Shown one piece after another: positions 10,837 through 22,410 of a stretch of 64,000 nt of DNA. A program made the translations under genes and the position numbers. Position 1 is the first letter of the stretch. Each line of letters opens with the position of its first letter. Under the pieces are notes generated by a model. That model ran no database searches. It saw nothing but the letters and a program-made list of their open reading frames with translations, and was not told the DNA's origin. The stretch is from Viola odorata (lineage: Eukaryota > Streptophyta > Magnoliopsida > Malpighiales > Violaceae): contig OY829546.1 in assembly GCA_963691705.1 (NCBI GenBank), positions 34,008,040-34,072,039 of the forward strand. Direction: 5' to 3'.

Positions 10837-10860
10837 TGATACGATCACGCCCAGCATAGC
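10837..10860 (+). repeat. Family K LTR, first 24 bases (split)
   Basis: TGATACGATCACGCCCAGC followed by ATAGC matches LTR starts at 13459 and 54197. It is cut by the solo LTR at 10861 and resumes at 12268. Confidence 0.75.
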
Positions 10861-12262
10861 TGATTGAGCTCTAATTTTAGTGGTTTTTACCACTTAATCT
10901 CTTCTATTTCCGAATGGTATGCTATTGATTATGGTATAAATCATTAGATTATTGCAGGAGACTACCTTAAAGAGGCAAGGAGTAAGAAAGGAGCAGAATT
11001 GGGCATAAATCTAGCAGATATGGAACAGGTAGGTTGACGGCTGCATTCTGGACCAAGACAAGTCTGCTTGGTCAAGCCTCACTTGGAGAACCTTGCGGAG
11101 CAGACAGCGAATTGGATGGCACTGGCAGATATTGAAGCGTTAATTACGGACTGATTGAAGTTGCGCCTGCTGATCTGATCTAATATTATTTCCTTGTGAG
11201 GATGAGAGCAATCAAAATACAATTTAAAGTTGATTAGGATACAATTTTCCTTAATTTTCAGTTTTGGTTATTTTATGAACTATTTATACTTTTCGATGAT
11301 TTTGGGGAGAAGGGGGGCTCAGCCGTGTGGTTTGAATCTCTCTCTGTTTTTGCCACTATCTTCACATACATTTTTCTCCTTCAGAAACAAGGGATTTTTG
11401 ATCATTTTAATATATTGTTTATTTGCTTTTCAATTATGAGTATGAGTATCTAATTAGATCGTTCTTAGTAGAGGCGTTAAAGTATGAGCATGAGTTTGCA
11501 TAAGACCTAATCGATTTTATTATTCTTTAAATTTGCATTTAATTAATCTCGCGATTTTTCTTAATGTGTTCCTTGTTTGATTTTATATCTAGCTAACCTA
11601 GAGTTGAACGGATCATGCAACGGTCATTCTTCTTGGTTGTGGATTATCGACCAAGAGGATTGAAGTAGACACCTACGCGCTACCGGTGGGATCGGGAAAT
11701 GGTAGGGGGAAAGGTTAATCATATCTAGTCCCGATTGACGCCCGAGGATACTAATCTGGAGTCGTCTTCCCCTAGTCGTTCAACTGCCAACTCAGTAAAC
11801 GCTTTAACCAGCAAGGTGTTAGTTGGTAAGGCATCATCTCTACGCGTACCTGAGATAGTGTTAATGCAAGAGGGAAGCAGGGGTCATAAGCGTACCATGA
11901 TCCTATAGTGACTCTGTAGATTGAAAATGAATACCCCTGTGTTTATGATTGTATCTCTTGTCTCATAGCTTGCCAGCCTTTACTAGGAATCTCTCTCTTA
12001 TTTAATCTCTGTTATTGATTCTACCATCTTGACCAAGAACACCATCTTGGCCAAGATACATACTCCCTTATTTACTTTCCAGTTTTAGTTCTATCACAAA
12101 TCCCCAAATTCCACCTAAGTGTTATTTGTTTGTTACAAGTTCACACAAAAATCACGGCATAGCTCCCTGTGGATCTATCCTCTTACTGCTACCTACAATT
12201 CAATTGTTCTTAATAACGAGTTGTAAACTATATTTATTTTTGACGGGCTAGGCACCCAGTCA
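10861..12262 (+). mobile_element. Solo LTR of an unassigned gypsy-type family (1.4 kb)
   Basis: TGATTGAG… to …CCCAGTCA with near-matching inverted ends (TGATTG/TGACTG), flanked by identical ATAGC duplications (10856-10860 and 12263-12267). The end region (CTCCCTGTGGATCTATCC, about 12163-12180) resembles U5 of large plant LTRs. The ORFs in it are short and not credible. Orientation is inferred from the U5-like end. Confidence 0.85.
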
Positions 12263-12267
12263 ATAGC

Positions 12268-13086
12268 CTTGATCTATATCGCGCATCATGACGGAGCCCG
12301 TACGACACGCGTAAAGCCATCGCAATCTGCAGCCGAGGCCCATGCGAAACTATAGCAAACCCTATGCCACGCTCAAGGAAACCCTAGGCTACCCGCGTGG
12401 CCTCCCCCGCATCGTACGCCTCTCGTGCACCGCACACCACTCACAAGGACTCTCACATCTCGCACGCCTTTCATGTATCGGCCCAGCCTTAGGCCACCCA
12501 CATGGCCGAGCTTTCCCCACATACCATTAGCAAGATGCCATTTTTGTGTAAAATTAAGCGAGACTATGGCATACCTTTAGGCCATTAATAGTATACCATT
12601 AGCTTTCTGAAGGGCAAACTTGTCACAAAAAGCCCTATTTTATAACCTAGTATAAATAGCTAGTTTCTTTAATTTCTTAGTTAGCTTGGACATTGATGAA
12701 TATTTTTTAGAGGTGAGTTTACTCCTCCTTATTCATCTGGGCTCAATATTGATGTTTGCCTTGGTTTGGAAAGTTGTGGCTTTCGTCAATCAAAAACAAC
12801 AAATTTTCATCTTTGTAATTCGAACCTTTTGTATGCGTGAAGCCGCAAAAAAAAGAGAGAAGAAGTCAGATGTCCAATTGGACTAGAAGACTTGAGCAAT
12901 TTTATTCCCACTCCGGCTAGAACGTTTTATTCCTATTTATAGTTATTTCTATTTTTAGTCAGGTTAAGGATTTTTAGTAGATTATTTAAGGTTAAGCTTG
13001 CCAACGAGAAAAGGGTTTTGGTTCCAGTTTTGTTCCCCGCTCTTGGCTGCGCATACTTGGCGATTCCCAGACTTTGTTATTTACGA
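12268..13086 (+). repeat. Family K LTR, remainder
   Basis: Continues 10837-10860. It has K-type U3 features (ACCATTAGC motifs at about 12527-12534 and 12595-12604) and a TATA (AGTATAAATAGC, about 12650-12661). The LTR 3' end is not identifiable. The 12686-12886 ORF is not supported as a gene. Confidence 0.55.
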
Positions 13087-13458
13087 TTGAACTTTGCTTC
13101 TTAATTCAATTCATGCCTTTTACTTTCATTATATGTTCTAGCTAAATTACTGATTCTTGGTAGAGATGAAGAGGTTCATAATTCATGTTTATTGTGAGAT
13201 TTAATTGATTTTTATAAAAACAATTTTGTATTTCTTCTGTTTCTGGATTCTTGTCAGTTTTTTCTTGCTAGGTTTAGGTCCGACCAACCTAGATTATAAT
13301 TTGAATAATTACAATTAGTTCTAATAACTTTGGGGTTGACATTGTTAGAAAAATACAGTAAACAACTAGTGGATTAAAGGCATACGACTTGTTGTTTAAA
13401 GCTAGAGAAAGAATTAGGTTTATAGGGCCAAGTGAACCGATCTCTAGGCCTAGGAAAG
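13087..13458 (+). repeat. Segment S, copy 1
   Basis: From CTTAATTCAATTCATGCC to CCTAGGAAAG. It recurs, interrupted by X, as 20083-20139 plus 53894-54196. It is non-coding and AT-rich, and looks like U5 or leader sequence of a plant LTR element. In both copies it is followed directly by a K LTR start. Confidence 0.7.
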
Positions 13459-13734
13459 TGATACGATCACGCCTAGCCTAGTCTTGGTGATGATTGAGCA
13501 TGCCTCCGGAGGCCGAGAAACATGCATGCACCTATCATAAACCCTAAGCCAGGCCCGGGCCAATCCTAGGCCACCTGCGTGATCGAGGTTTCTCCGCGCG
13601 CAAGCGAAATTCCCCACAACGAGTCTCTAAACAATATACTGTTAATCCTTAACGGTAAACCTTTAAGAGATAGCTTTTTAAGAGCCAAAATTCTAGTTCC
13701 TAACGGTATACTGTTGATAGCTATTGACATGACT
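13459..13734 (+). repeat. Family K LTR U3 fragment
   Basis: TGATACGATCACGCCTAGCC…; the first 101 bases differ from 54197 onward at only four positions by eye. It carries the TAACGGTA-type motifs (about 13648-13657 and 13709-13720). It gives way to G-family LTR sequence near 13735. Confidence 0.65.
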
Positions 13735-13860
13735 ATAGGGGCATTTTCATCCTTATACCCAGCGTCAAGGTCGGAGTACTGTAGCTCCCCTTGAGCGTTC
13801 GACACTGTAGCTACCGCCCCTCACCTAACTAGGAGCTATGGGATGGTCGACATCAGCGGG
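13735..13860 (+). repeat. Family G LTR, plus-oriented U3 fragment
   Basis: Inverted relative of about 14194-14315; for example GGGATGGTCGACATCAGCGGG here is CCCGCTGATGTCAACCATCCC there. It is the start of a plus-oriented G LTR cut by the minus-oriented LTR at 13861. Confidence 0.65.
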
Positions 13861-14336
13861 TGATAAGATTCGGACTTCTGGGGAATTGGGGGTGTGGATT
13901 ATGGCCGCACTAAGTCACTATTGTCGCCGTCTGCTGTACCTGCAAAGCGCCGGAGGGGGGGCTCTGGCGTAGACACTTCGATGCTTAAGTCAGTATGGCA
14001 ATTCCAAATATCAGGGGTTCGACTAGCAATCATAGGCTTACCTCTCATCTTGAATGGTGGGGTATTTATAGGTGCCGAGGAGGGCGTTACCCCTAGGGGT
14101 AGGCGTTATCTAGGGAATATAATGCCTCGAGTGATGTCATGGCTAACCTGGGATGGGATAACGCCATGCGTGTGGGCTGAAGACCCCCTCCCCCGCTGAT
14201 GTCAACCATCCCAGGGTTCCTTGCTGGGTAAGGGGCGACAACCTTAGCGGCGGACGCCCGATAGGGGCTATAGTTACGCTAGGGTAAGGACGGAAATACC
14301 CCTGGAATCGCCCTGGAATTGCTTCTATTGTTATCG
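13861..14336 (-). repeat. Family G LTR, minus-oriented
   Basis: TGATAAGATTCGG… to …TTGTTATCG; inverted ends TGATAA/TTATC(A). It matches 54600-55067 closely. Minus TATA appears as GGTATTTATAGG near 14059-14070. Confidence 0.75.
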
Positions 14337-14544
14337 CAAGCCCAACTGAAAATGAGCCCGAGTGTTTACCAAGGGCTACCGCTTCAGCTTGCCTCCATAT
14401 CGGGCTTACTATTCCTCGAGATAACAGGTGGCTCGGTTATCGAGGGGCACGTCTTTTCAATTGCCTTTTCTTCAGGCCTATAAATTTGAACTTCCACCGC
14501 TCAAATTTCACATCTTTGTAGCACTTCTTCTTGGCATTTTCATC
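14337..14544 (+). promoter_or_regulatory. Upstream region of cassette gene a, copy 1
   Basis: Starts AAGCCCAACTGAAAATGAGCCCGAG, shared with 56445 onward. TATAAAT at 14479-14485 lies about 60 bases before the ATG; copy 2 has TATAAAT at 56570-56576. Confidence 0.6.
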
Positions 14545-14905
14545 ATGGACAGTCTCACTAAGAACTTCTTGATTTCCAAATCCCACTCTCTGAAAAACCT
14601 TAATGATGGTGCTGATCATGACCTCTGAGGACATCCTGGAGCTTCAAGGGATGATGACCCCTCTTCGGTCCAGGCTTGGTGCGGCTTCTCTGGAGGATTT
14701 CAGTCCTCTGGAGAATGTGTCAAAATTGGCTGCTACTGTCTCCCGCATCGAGGTGGTGATCAACATGCTGCAGCAGAGGAAGGATATGTTGAACTGTTGT
14801 TTGAAGGACATGAGGATTTCCTCCTCCGAGATGACCTCCGTGGCGGATGCCTTGAGGGAGATCCTCACTCTGCCGGAGGATGACGATGCTGGGTCCCAGG
14901 CTTGA
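14545..14905 (+). pseudogene. Cassette gene a, copy 1 (frameshifted small ORF)
   Basis: Starts MDSLTKNFLISKSHSLKNL, matching MDELTRNFLISKTLTLKNL of copy 2. A frameshift near 14600 moves the rest to another frame, which reads SEDILELQG… to …DDDAGSQA and stops at 14903-14905. The full product would be about 120 residues, helical and acidic at the C-terminus, with no recognised domain or membrane segment. Function is unknown. It is the first of four plus-strand ORFs in the cassette and has its own TATA. The same gene in copy 2 is broken at a different place, so the damage came after duplication. Confidence 0.6.
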
Positions 14906-15396
14906 CCGTTGGTCGTCGCCATCCTATCTTTTTCTTTACTTTGTATAAATAAATAAAATGTCTTTTCGCCATCTGATTTGCAACTTCTTTTCCTCGCTCA
15001 ACGTGCTAAGTAGTGTTTCAGTTGAGTGCCAACTCAGCCCAACTGAAAACTAGTCCGCCGTTGGTGAGACTTTCGCAACACTTGTTTTTCCCTTGTTCGC
15101 TAGTTGGCAAAATGTTCTTGCTAATCGTTCGGCATTGATTCCGCGCCGTTTCTTCAGTGCAAACTGATTGGGCAGTTTTTCTAGTGTTTCTTGATTAGTA
15201 CGAATTCTAACAGACGTGATCATAGGATCAGATTTTGTGTTTATGATCATCCTTCTCGAAGCGCATTAATTATTCTCAAAGGTCGTGCGGGAAGGCTGGG
15301 GAGGCTTCTTCGCGTCGCTTATTTAATGAGATTTCCCTTTCTTTTTCCTGTTCATCTTCTTCTTTTCATTTCTCTGTTGAGATTATTTAAGATCTC
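14906..15396 (+). promoter_or_regulatory. Intergenic region a-b, copy 1
   Basis: No ORF is supported. It contains AGCCCAACTGAAAACTAGTCC (about 15036), like the block upstream of gene a, and an AT-rich TATTTAA (15320-15326) about 75 bases before gene b, a weak TATA candidate. Confidence 0.4.
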
Positions 15397-15819
15397 ATGG
15401 CTGATTCATATTCCTTGGACGTCGCCGAATGTGATTCTCCACCGACTCCTCCCACTTCTCCTAATTCCGATGATCCTCCTTCACCGTCGTGCCTGAAGAG
15501 GCGGTTACCTCACCGTAAGGGTAGTAAGAGATCGAAGAGGAGAACCTCAAGGGCAACCGACTTGTCTTCTAACTTCTATGTTCCTACTGTGCGGATGGGT
15601 GACGAACTATTTCCTCATATTGACCGTTTCATGGAAAGAAGTTCTGCCAGCGATATTGGTGCCGAGATAACGGCTCCTGCTGGTAAGGGAGATTCAAGTT
15701 CGTCAAAGCTGGGTCAAGAAAAAAGGGTTGAGGGACCTTTCCCTTTTGTTGACGAGGGGTTGCCATCTTCGGATGGAGATAATTCCTATTGGCCCTTTTA
15801 TTGGCATGATGACGACTAA
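15397..15819 (+). CDS. Cassette gene b, copy 1 (140 aa, unknown)
   Basis: Intact 140-codon ORF. The N-terminus is MADSYSLDVAECDSPPTPPTSP, with Pro/Ser/Asp-rich low complexity. Next comes a strongly basic patch (KRRLPHRKGSKRSKRRTSR, about residues 34-52) that could be a nuclear localisation signal or nucleic-acid contact. The C-terminus is acidic and aromatic (YWPFYWHDDD). Copy 2 (57466-57888) is also exactly 140 codons and shares the start, the basic patch and the YWP-D-D end, though the middle is hardly alignable. No known family is recognised. The start is chosen by agreement of both copies. It may bind nucleic acid, which is inference from charge only. Confidence 0.6.
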   Translation: MADSYSLDVAECDSPPTPPTSPNSDDPPSPSCLKRRLPHRKGSKRSKRRTSRATDLSSNFYVPTVRMGDELFPHIDRFMERSSASDIGAEITAPAGKGDSSSSKLGQEKRVEGPFPFVDEGLPSSDGDNSYWPFYWHDDD

Positions 15820-16312
15820 CTTTGTACGTAATGCCTTTTGTAGATGTTGCATGGCTCTTTATGAATAAAATAACGCCATTCACATTTCTTCTCTTGTAGT
15901 TATGTTCTCGCGTTAACTCCACAAGCATTGGGCAGTTAACACTGAGCGGTTGGTTACCATTCGCTACAACCGCTTTTTTAACTTCCAGTTGTCAATCGCC
16001 TTCCTCCGAGGATATAAATGCTTAGCTATAAATATTCTTCTGATGTCTTTCCACGTGTCACTTTCCATTTTACGTGTGTCTCGTTCCCACAGGTTGCGCA
16101 GCCATTGGGTTTGACCTTTAAAAGGAACTAACTACTATCTTTTTACACTTTTACTCGCGCTTCGAAATTTTCTCTGCCATTCTCTTTCTCTGCTTCTTCT
16201 TTTGTTCAAGGGAAATTTCTTCAACCATTCATCGGCGTTGGCGGTTTACTCATCACTTTCTTCAAGTTATTTTACTCCTCTTTCGTTCTGATTTTTATTT
16301 TACTAGTTCGCT
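15820..16312 (+). promoter_or_regulatory. Intergenic region b-c, copy 1
   Basis: Putative promoter of gene c. It has CTATAAATA (about 16025-16033), CCACGTGTC (16051-16059, an ABRE/G-box type ACGT core) and TTTAAAAGG (16117-16125), followed by a pyrimidine-rich leader. No gene is seen. Confidence 0.4.
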
Positions 16313-18332
16313 ATGCGCCATACTAGACCTACCAGGGGTCTTCAGAGACCCTTAGATCCAGAAATCGAAAGAACACATAGTATTTTTTTCATGCCCGACG
16401 GTCCTAAAGGCCGAACTAGAGGGTCACGGTATCTCTTTTCCCCCTGGCTGTTTCCCACTCGTTCCTAAGGACAGTTTTCGGCTTCACGATCTGTTGTGGG
16501 GAAAGTACAGACTGGTTTACTTTAAGATGTTCCTTTATGGCTTTCGCTTCCCAATTCATACCTCTATAGAGAAATTCCTGCGCCGATATGATCTTAATCC
16601 CACTCAGATAACCCCTTCTTCATGGTGTGGGATTTATGCCTTTATTCATGCTTGCGAGACGAAGGATATCCTTACTCCCTCTGTCAATTTATTCTACAAA
16701 TTCTTCAGTCTAAGTTGTCGCAACTGCTTGGTCGATATCGCCCCAAGGTGGAATGATGCGTTTGTGTAATCGTTCTGGCAGAAGTTTCAGGGCTTTAAGG
16801 AGATTGTGGTTGATTGGAAGAACTGTTTCTTCGTTCTTGAACTGCCTTCTCGTTTGTGGCGCGGGGGCTTCAATCAAGAGATTACTAGTGCTGCCTGGGT
16901 AAACCCAGTGGTGTTATCTAAGGATGAGTTAGCTCATGTTAACGCCTTACTAGAGATAGATACATCTTTCCGTATTCGGGAATTTGCTTTATACGGGCGC
17001 TTGGAAGAGTGCGTTATAGGTGAGTTTTTCTCTTCTCAAAGTACTCCGCCAAAGAAGAGGAGAACTAAGACAGTCGCAGGGGGAGGGTGCGGAATTACTG
17101 TTCGAGACTCTCGTTTCCTTGACAATTGGCTACCGGTTCGGGGCAGAGGAGTAAACTTGAGTCGACCCGTTACTAGGATAACTGACAGTGATAGCGAGGA
17201 TATGGATATCGAGAAGGAGCTTCATCATACTTCCTCGACTCAACGGAAGAAACTCACAGTGGAGAAAGATAATCTGGCCACTAGGATTTCTTCCAAAAAG
17301 GTTGACGAAGTCCCTATCATGGGGGTTGAGGTGCCTACTGCGACGAGCACTTCTCAAGCAACAACAGGTACTGAGGCATCAACTGTCATTCCTCCTAAAG
17401 TTACTGAAGCTCCACTAGCGGCAGATCCGCTTCCACCGCCTAACGTCCCCGACTCTCCTATTTCTTCTTGTATTCCTAACGTGGTAACGTCAGCTCCTGG
17501 CTCAAGTGCGCTTCCTGACCCACCGACTGGGGGTCCACAACCGTTATTCTTTACTTCTATTTCAGGCGTCGATGATTCTGTCAAGGGTTTCGCTCCCTCT
17601 CTTATCGCCAATCTTTCCCCTCAGGGTCCTCAAGGGGTTCCTTCATACCGGTTGGATTTGTCAACCTTTGGCACCAGCGGGCTTCGTGCCTTAGGGGTGT
17701 CGCCCCCGTTATCACGAGATCAACCGTTGGCCTTCCTCGTGGGTGAAATATTTAGTTCGCCTAAGGATAAAGAAGAGTTGTTACGGCTTCCCCCCGATAT
17801 TCAGCATGCACACGTTTTGAATGACGCACTAGCCGGTTTCCGCAAAGTGTATTACTTTCTTAACATTCATGGGGACAAGCTTCGAGGTTCACCCAACTCG
17901 AAAGAGCAATTGGATGCCACTTTGACCAACGTGAAGGAGTTAGCGCAACTTTAGAATCGTACCTTGGCAGAGCTGAATGATTGCCGCGCTGAACTTGCAA
18001 GGGAAAGATCTAAGGGGAAAGCCAAAGTTGAGTTTTTAGAGGCAGACTTAGTGGCAGCTGACAAGAGAAATTCTCTTCTTTGTGAATAGATATTGGCTAG
18101 CAATGCGGATTTAGCAAAGGTTCCCTCCAAGATATCCTAGTGGAAGAAAAAGACAATGTGTGCCTTTACCGCCGGATTCAAGGACTACTATCATAGTAGG
18201 ACTTTCGACCCGGCTAAGATAGCTGATTATGCCTCTGAAAAAATGAATGAGATAGACGGGAGAAAAGAAGGTTTTCTTTCTTCAGGAGAGGAAGAGGGAG
18301 AGGATGGCAGCGATATCGAGGTGCTCCCGTAA
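16313..18332 (+). pseudogene. Cassette gene c, copy 1: Transposase_28-like protein, decayed
   Basis: Homologue of the intact gene at 58385-60505. It begins MRHTRPTRGLQRPLDPEIE. A frameshift near 16420 and in-frame stops at 16767-16769 (TAA for the CAG of copy 2), 17952-17954, 18087-18089 and 18138-18140 disable it; the frame ends at 18330-18332. The domain part reads YFKMFLYGFRFP, then LNPTQITPSSWC, matching the plant 'putative gypsy type transposon' family. The intron of copy 2 has collapsed here: the donor GTGAGT at 17021 remains but only about 22 bases separate it from exon 2-like sequence. The C-terminal helical region (about 17900-18250) is still recognisable. Confidence 0.75.
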
Positions 18333-19014
18333 TCGAATGGTGCTAATGCCACAGAGGACGTTAAAGACTTTACTCGTCTTTATCAATTGCTATTTCTTTT
18401 TTACTTCAAACATTGATTTAATTCCACTTGTAATAATTAATAACGCCTGCCTTGTCTAGAATTCTCCTTTTAATAACGACTGATTTTCGTCGTGTTATCC
18501 CTTTCTTTTGCGTTATCCCAACAGCTATCAGTGGAGTTAACGCTGCGTTGCGTTATCTTGGTTTCCGCATTACCGCGCCTGTCTGAGTTTGAAACTAGAT
18601 CCTCTTTTTTAGAGCATTTAATGCTTGGGATTCCCTCATTAATACGAGAGAGAAGTCATGATGGCCAGGATACACGTGTCTGTTCTCGGAGGCACTTGGG
18701 GTTGGCGCGCCCTAGGAATTGGAGAGATCCAAGCGTCTTCTCGCTTCTCTAGAATCATACTCATTGCTTGCGTCTTTTCTTTGTGACGTGTCATACACAC
18801 TACAACTGTTACGACAGTCATTTTGTCTAACTGCTAGGGTTATAAAACCCAACACATGTTTCTTTTTCCCTTTTTTGTCACTCTATTTTCGCTTCATCCT
18901 CTCGAGCCGACTTGCGTTTCTTCCTTCCCTTGTTTGAGCGTTCCAAGTTTCTCTCCTAGAAAGATATTTCTATCCTCATCTGTCATCTTCTTCATCTTTT
19001 CTTTATTTTTTGCC
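18333..19014 (+). promoter_or_regulatory. Intergenic region c-d, copy 1
   Basis: Putative promoter of gene d, with ACGTGTC at 18674-18680 and 18786-18792 (112 bases apart) and TTATAAAAC at 18840-18848. The homologous region of copy 2 also has two ACGTGTC boxes. No gene is supported. Confidence 0.5.
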
Positions 19015-20082
19015 ATGGCTAGAACTCGTTCCAATTCTATTGATGAAGAAAAAATTGAAAACACTATCACCACTATCACCTCTCCAGCCATACTTCAAGA
19101 CCGTCTAACCAAATACAATGCCCATATTCCTGAGGATTGTAAGGTTTCTATTGCCTCTGATTCACTCCACCTCAATAGTGTGATGCCTGGCAACAGTAGG
19201 CTTTTATATGCCAAGATGTTTGGCTATGGTTTCAAATTTCCTCTTCATCCTTTCGTTGAAAAGTTGCTTGTTGCTCTGGATGTAAATCCCATTCAGTTAA
19301 CTCCCTACGCGTACTGTTGCGTTTACGCATTTCTGGAACTCTGTAAATACAAAAGGAATGACTCTCCTTCCCTTTTATTACTTAAATTATTTTTCCACTT
19401 GTATAGCCGTACGGGTGTGATAGCGATATCACCTCGCTGTGCTAATGACTCTCTTAAACCCTTCACCTAGAAACTCTTGCACCTTGAGTCTTCCATTGAG
19501 AATTGGAAGAATGAATTCTTTGTCATCGAACTGCCTAGCCCCCGGTGGCGGACCGGTTTTAACCATAATATTAGAGATAGTGCCTGGGGTCGACGACCGA
19601 CTCTTCTTCCTCCTAAGCAAGGCTGGTTCAACACACTGCTCGAGTTGGACATTGGCGTTCACACTCGCAATTTAGCGTGCGGGACTGATATTCAAGCCTG
19701 TGTTGAGAGTGAGTGTTGTGTCATTTTCTTTGTTATTTCAGGCGATACTAACACTAACGTTATGTCATGATTGTGCAGTTCCCGATCTCGGTTGGAAGCC
19801 GAAAAGCATTAAGAGATGAGAGAAGAGGGCTCTAAGAAGGAGGGAGAAAGAGGAGACTATTGTCGCAGCTATAGTTGCCATTGCAGCTGTTAAACCAGTT
19901 TCATCATGTACTGTCACTGTTAATCCAGTGCAAGCGTCTCCTTCTCTGGTTGGTGAGGGAACTGCCACCGTTCCTGTTTCTATTCCCGTCGTATCCGTTG
20001 CCGTTGCTCCTGTTCAGGCGTCTTCTTCCCGAGTACCCCCAAAAAGGAAAAAGAAGAAGAGAACAAGGCGCTTTGTTTCTTA
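19015..20082 (+). pseudogene. Cassette gene d, copy 1: second Transposase_28-like protein, truncated
   Basis: Starts MARTRSNSIDEEKIEN; the TGCCATGGCT start context is like copy 2 (GGCCATGGCT). It then reads LYAKMFGYGFKFPLHPFVEKLL, the typical domain core. A TAG at 19468-19470 stands where copy 2 has TGG. The domain continues in frame (NEFFVIELP, LLELDIGVH) to a phase-1-type splice donor GTGAGTG at 19709 and an acceptor ending TTGTGCAG at 19778. Exon 2 is frameshifted and stops abruptly at 20082, where segment S begins. The coiled-coil half is missing. Confidence 0.7.
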
Positions 20083-20139
20083 ATTCAATTCATGCCTTTT
20101 ACTTTCATTATGTGTGCTAGCTAAATTACTGATTCTTGG
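20083..20139 (+). repeat. Segment S, copy 2, left part
   Basis: TTCTTAATTCAATTCATGCC… to …GATTCTTGG, joined to truncated gene d. CTTGG (20135-20139) is the left target duplication of X; S resumes after 53898. Confidence 0.85.
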
Positions 20140-21962
20140 TGTCGCTCCCCCTTCTTGGATTTTTTCCAAATGTGACGTGAGTTTGTGACGAGATGTGAGA
20201 CGAAATCAAGACTCATCTCATATAATGCAATGAAGTCACCACCCTAATTTGTTTCTAGGTTTAGGGAACCTAAAGTCATGGCATAAAAAATAAAAGCTAA
20301 GGGAAAATGGGTCTGAACCCGAGAACAGTGGTTTGGGGTCGTATTATGGACTCGGGAAGGTGTTAGGCACCCGAGTCACATCCTAAAAAGGTTACCGGAT
20401 AAAGAGGTGTTTAAACATGCTTGAAAGATAAAAAATCCTCATTTAGTGATCATGCCCAACGGATAAATAATTTATGCATACGAATATATATGCGAAAAGT
20501 GTGAAATAAATAAAAGGGAAAGAAACGTTTACTTGATGAAGGGTACATGCGATTTACCCATTTTTGATTGAGTTTATTTTGGCGCGAAGAGAGGATAACA
20601 TTGAACGATTAAATATTTGACACTTGCTGCACGCGAGCGAAAAAGATTAATATGGATGAACAAAAAAACATTATCTAAGCATGCATAGCGGGCGAAAATA
20701 AACAAGCATACAAGCATACAAGCATACGAAAAATAAATAAACAGTACAAGCATAGGAAACAACGGTACGAAAAATAAATGGGCTGAAAATTAGACTAGGC
20801 CCACTAGGCCCAAGCCTAGCCAAGGGCCAAGCCCTTTTCTTTTCCCCTCACGCTGGGCCTGCGCGGCCCAGCTTTCCCCATGTTTGGCGCACAACGCCAA
20901 GCTTTCTTCTCCTTTCTTTCCTTCGCTGGACCAGCGGCCTATCTTTTCTTTTACTTAGGCCAGCCGTGCACAGCCCATGACCAAATAGATGATGTTGTTC
21001 ATCATCTTCTTCCTCCGACCACCAACACAGTGGTAGCAGTGGAGCGCAGCAGCTCCGGCGGCGACCACCAGCAGCAGCAAGGCGACGACAGCAATGGCGG
21101 CAGCCTATCTCCAGCAACAGTAACTCCGGCAGCAGCGGCAAACGAACGAGGAAAAAAAATGGAAGAACCAAGAAAGGAGCAAATAAACCAAAAACAAGGA
21201 AGAAAATAGAGATTAGAGCAAGCAAACGCATAAATTAAATGAATTAGAGAAAAATGAAAGGGATGAGAAATTGCTTGCCTTGCTTTCGCCTAGAGAGAGC
21301 AAGAAACGTGAGAAATTGAGAGAAAAGTGGTGTATATATAGAAGAAATTTGAGTGATGGGCAAGGAAAAGAGGTGAGGTGTAAGGGAGGAATAGTAAGGA
21401 GGTTTAAGGTTCGTGGGCAGCAAGGAGAGAATAGTGAAGGTGTGCAGAAATGCATTAATGTGCATTAATACGAACATAATATTTTTAGTTCGAGCTTATA
21501 GTACAAGAATTTTTGCTAAGGCCTTGAATAGAAAATGCTAGGATGTAGAATAAAATAAACTAAGATAATTATCATACAGGGAGCGACAAAAAATTCGCTA
21601 TGTCGCTCAATAAAAATTCGCTAAAAAGTGAAAGTTCGAACAGAAAAGAAAATGCTAAAATTAAAATTGCACGAAGCGTAATGAGATAGCGCGAGTTAGA
21701 AAAATAATAAAAATAAGTGGCTAATGAGCGAAATTGTTCGACCATCAGTTTCGAGAATTTTACTCGGAATCGATATGAGTTTGAACGGGAAACGTGATAA
21801 AAATGCAAAAAAAGTACAAAATAAAATTTAAATGACATAAGGTGTGAAAATAAACATCAGTTTGACGAAAATAAATGGGAGTATGACTTTAGAAAATTGC
21901 TGACCAGAAATACGAATACATTTTTGACTAAAAAATTTAAAATCCAAAATCGGGTAGCAACA
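20140..21962 (-). repeat. X 3' LTR
   Basis: About 1823 bp, similar along its whole length to 52049-53893. Minus TATA TATATATA at 21333-21340. A GCAGCA/CAACAG-rich block near 21000-21140 makes spurious ORFs on both strands. Confidence 0.9.
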
Positions 21963-21980
21963 GTTGCCCCTCTTTACTAT
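21963..21980 (-). promoter_or_regulatory. X polypurine tract
   Basis: Minus ATAGTAAAGAGGGGCAAC directly before the LTR start TGTTGCTACCCG. Confidence 0.75.
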
Positions 21981-22084
21981 CTTATCAAAAATCTGATGTA
22001 AAGATGGTTGCTACCGATGTAAAGATGGTCTTATCAAAGATGTAATCAGGATTTTTGATGAGTAGTAAAGATGGTTGCTACCGA

Positions 22085-22410
22085 ACCAGCATTGGTTTTG
22101 AAAATAATGCAGAATTTAAATGGAAACTTACCTGATAATGGGATGAAAAGTAGATGCAGAAATGTAAATAATGACTTGTCCCTGATACTGGGATGAAAAG
22201 TAAATGGTAGAAATGTAAATGATGACTTCCCTGATAATGGGGTGAAAAGTAAATTGCAGAACTGTAAATGATGAGTTCCTTGATCATGGGGTGAAATGCA
22301 AATTGCAGAACTTTAAATGACAAACTTCCCTGATAATGGGGTGAAAAGTAAATTGCAGAAATGTAAATGCTGACTTCCATGATAATGGGGTGAAAAGTAA
22401 ATTCCAGAAA
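22085..22410. repeat. Tandem array R1 (about 49-50 bp unit, 6 copies)
   Basis: The unit contains CCTGATAATGGGGTGAAAAG and CAGAAATGTAAAT; starts are at about 22132, 22181, 22230, 22280, 22331 and 22379. Inside the X 3' untranslated region. Confidence 0.85.

Larger units (their letters stand above)
9449..10866 (+). pseudogene. K-type gag N-terminal fragment, split by a solo LTR
   Basis: Bases 9449-9701 encode MSFESVMGNSRQGEAS…, a Gln/Met/Lys-rich 84-residue stretch. The frame is broken by the solo LTR and resumes at 10672 (VASNEALASRDGL…), running to 10866 across the next K LTR start at 10837. No zinc knuckle or capsid core is seen. The initiation context and leader resemble those of F1. It is cut off by the LTR, so the original protein length is unknown. 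Confidence 0.5.

Noticed and set aside
12686..12886. 66-aa ORF after the K LTR TATA box
   Set aside because: Position would suit a short leader ORF, but it is not present in other K LTR copies.
20848..21231. 127-aa and overlapping 109-aa ORFs on opposite strands in the X LTR (also 52727-53197)
   Set aside because: They lie in the LTR, overlap a GCAGCA/CAACAG-rich low-complexity block, and differ in length between the two LTRs. No domain.
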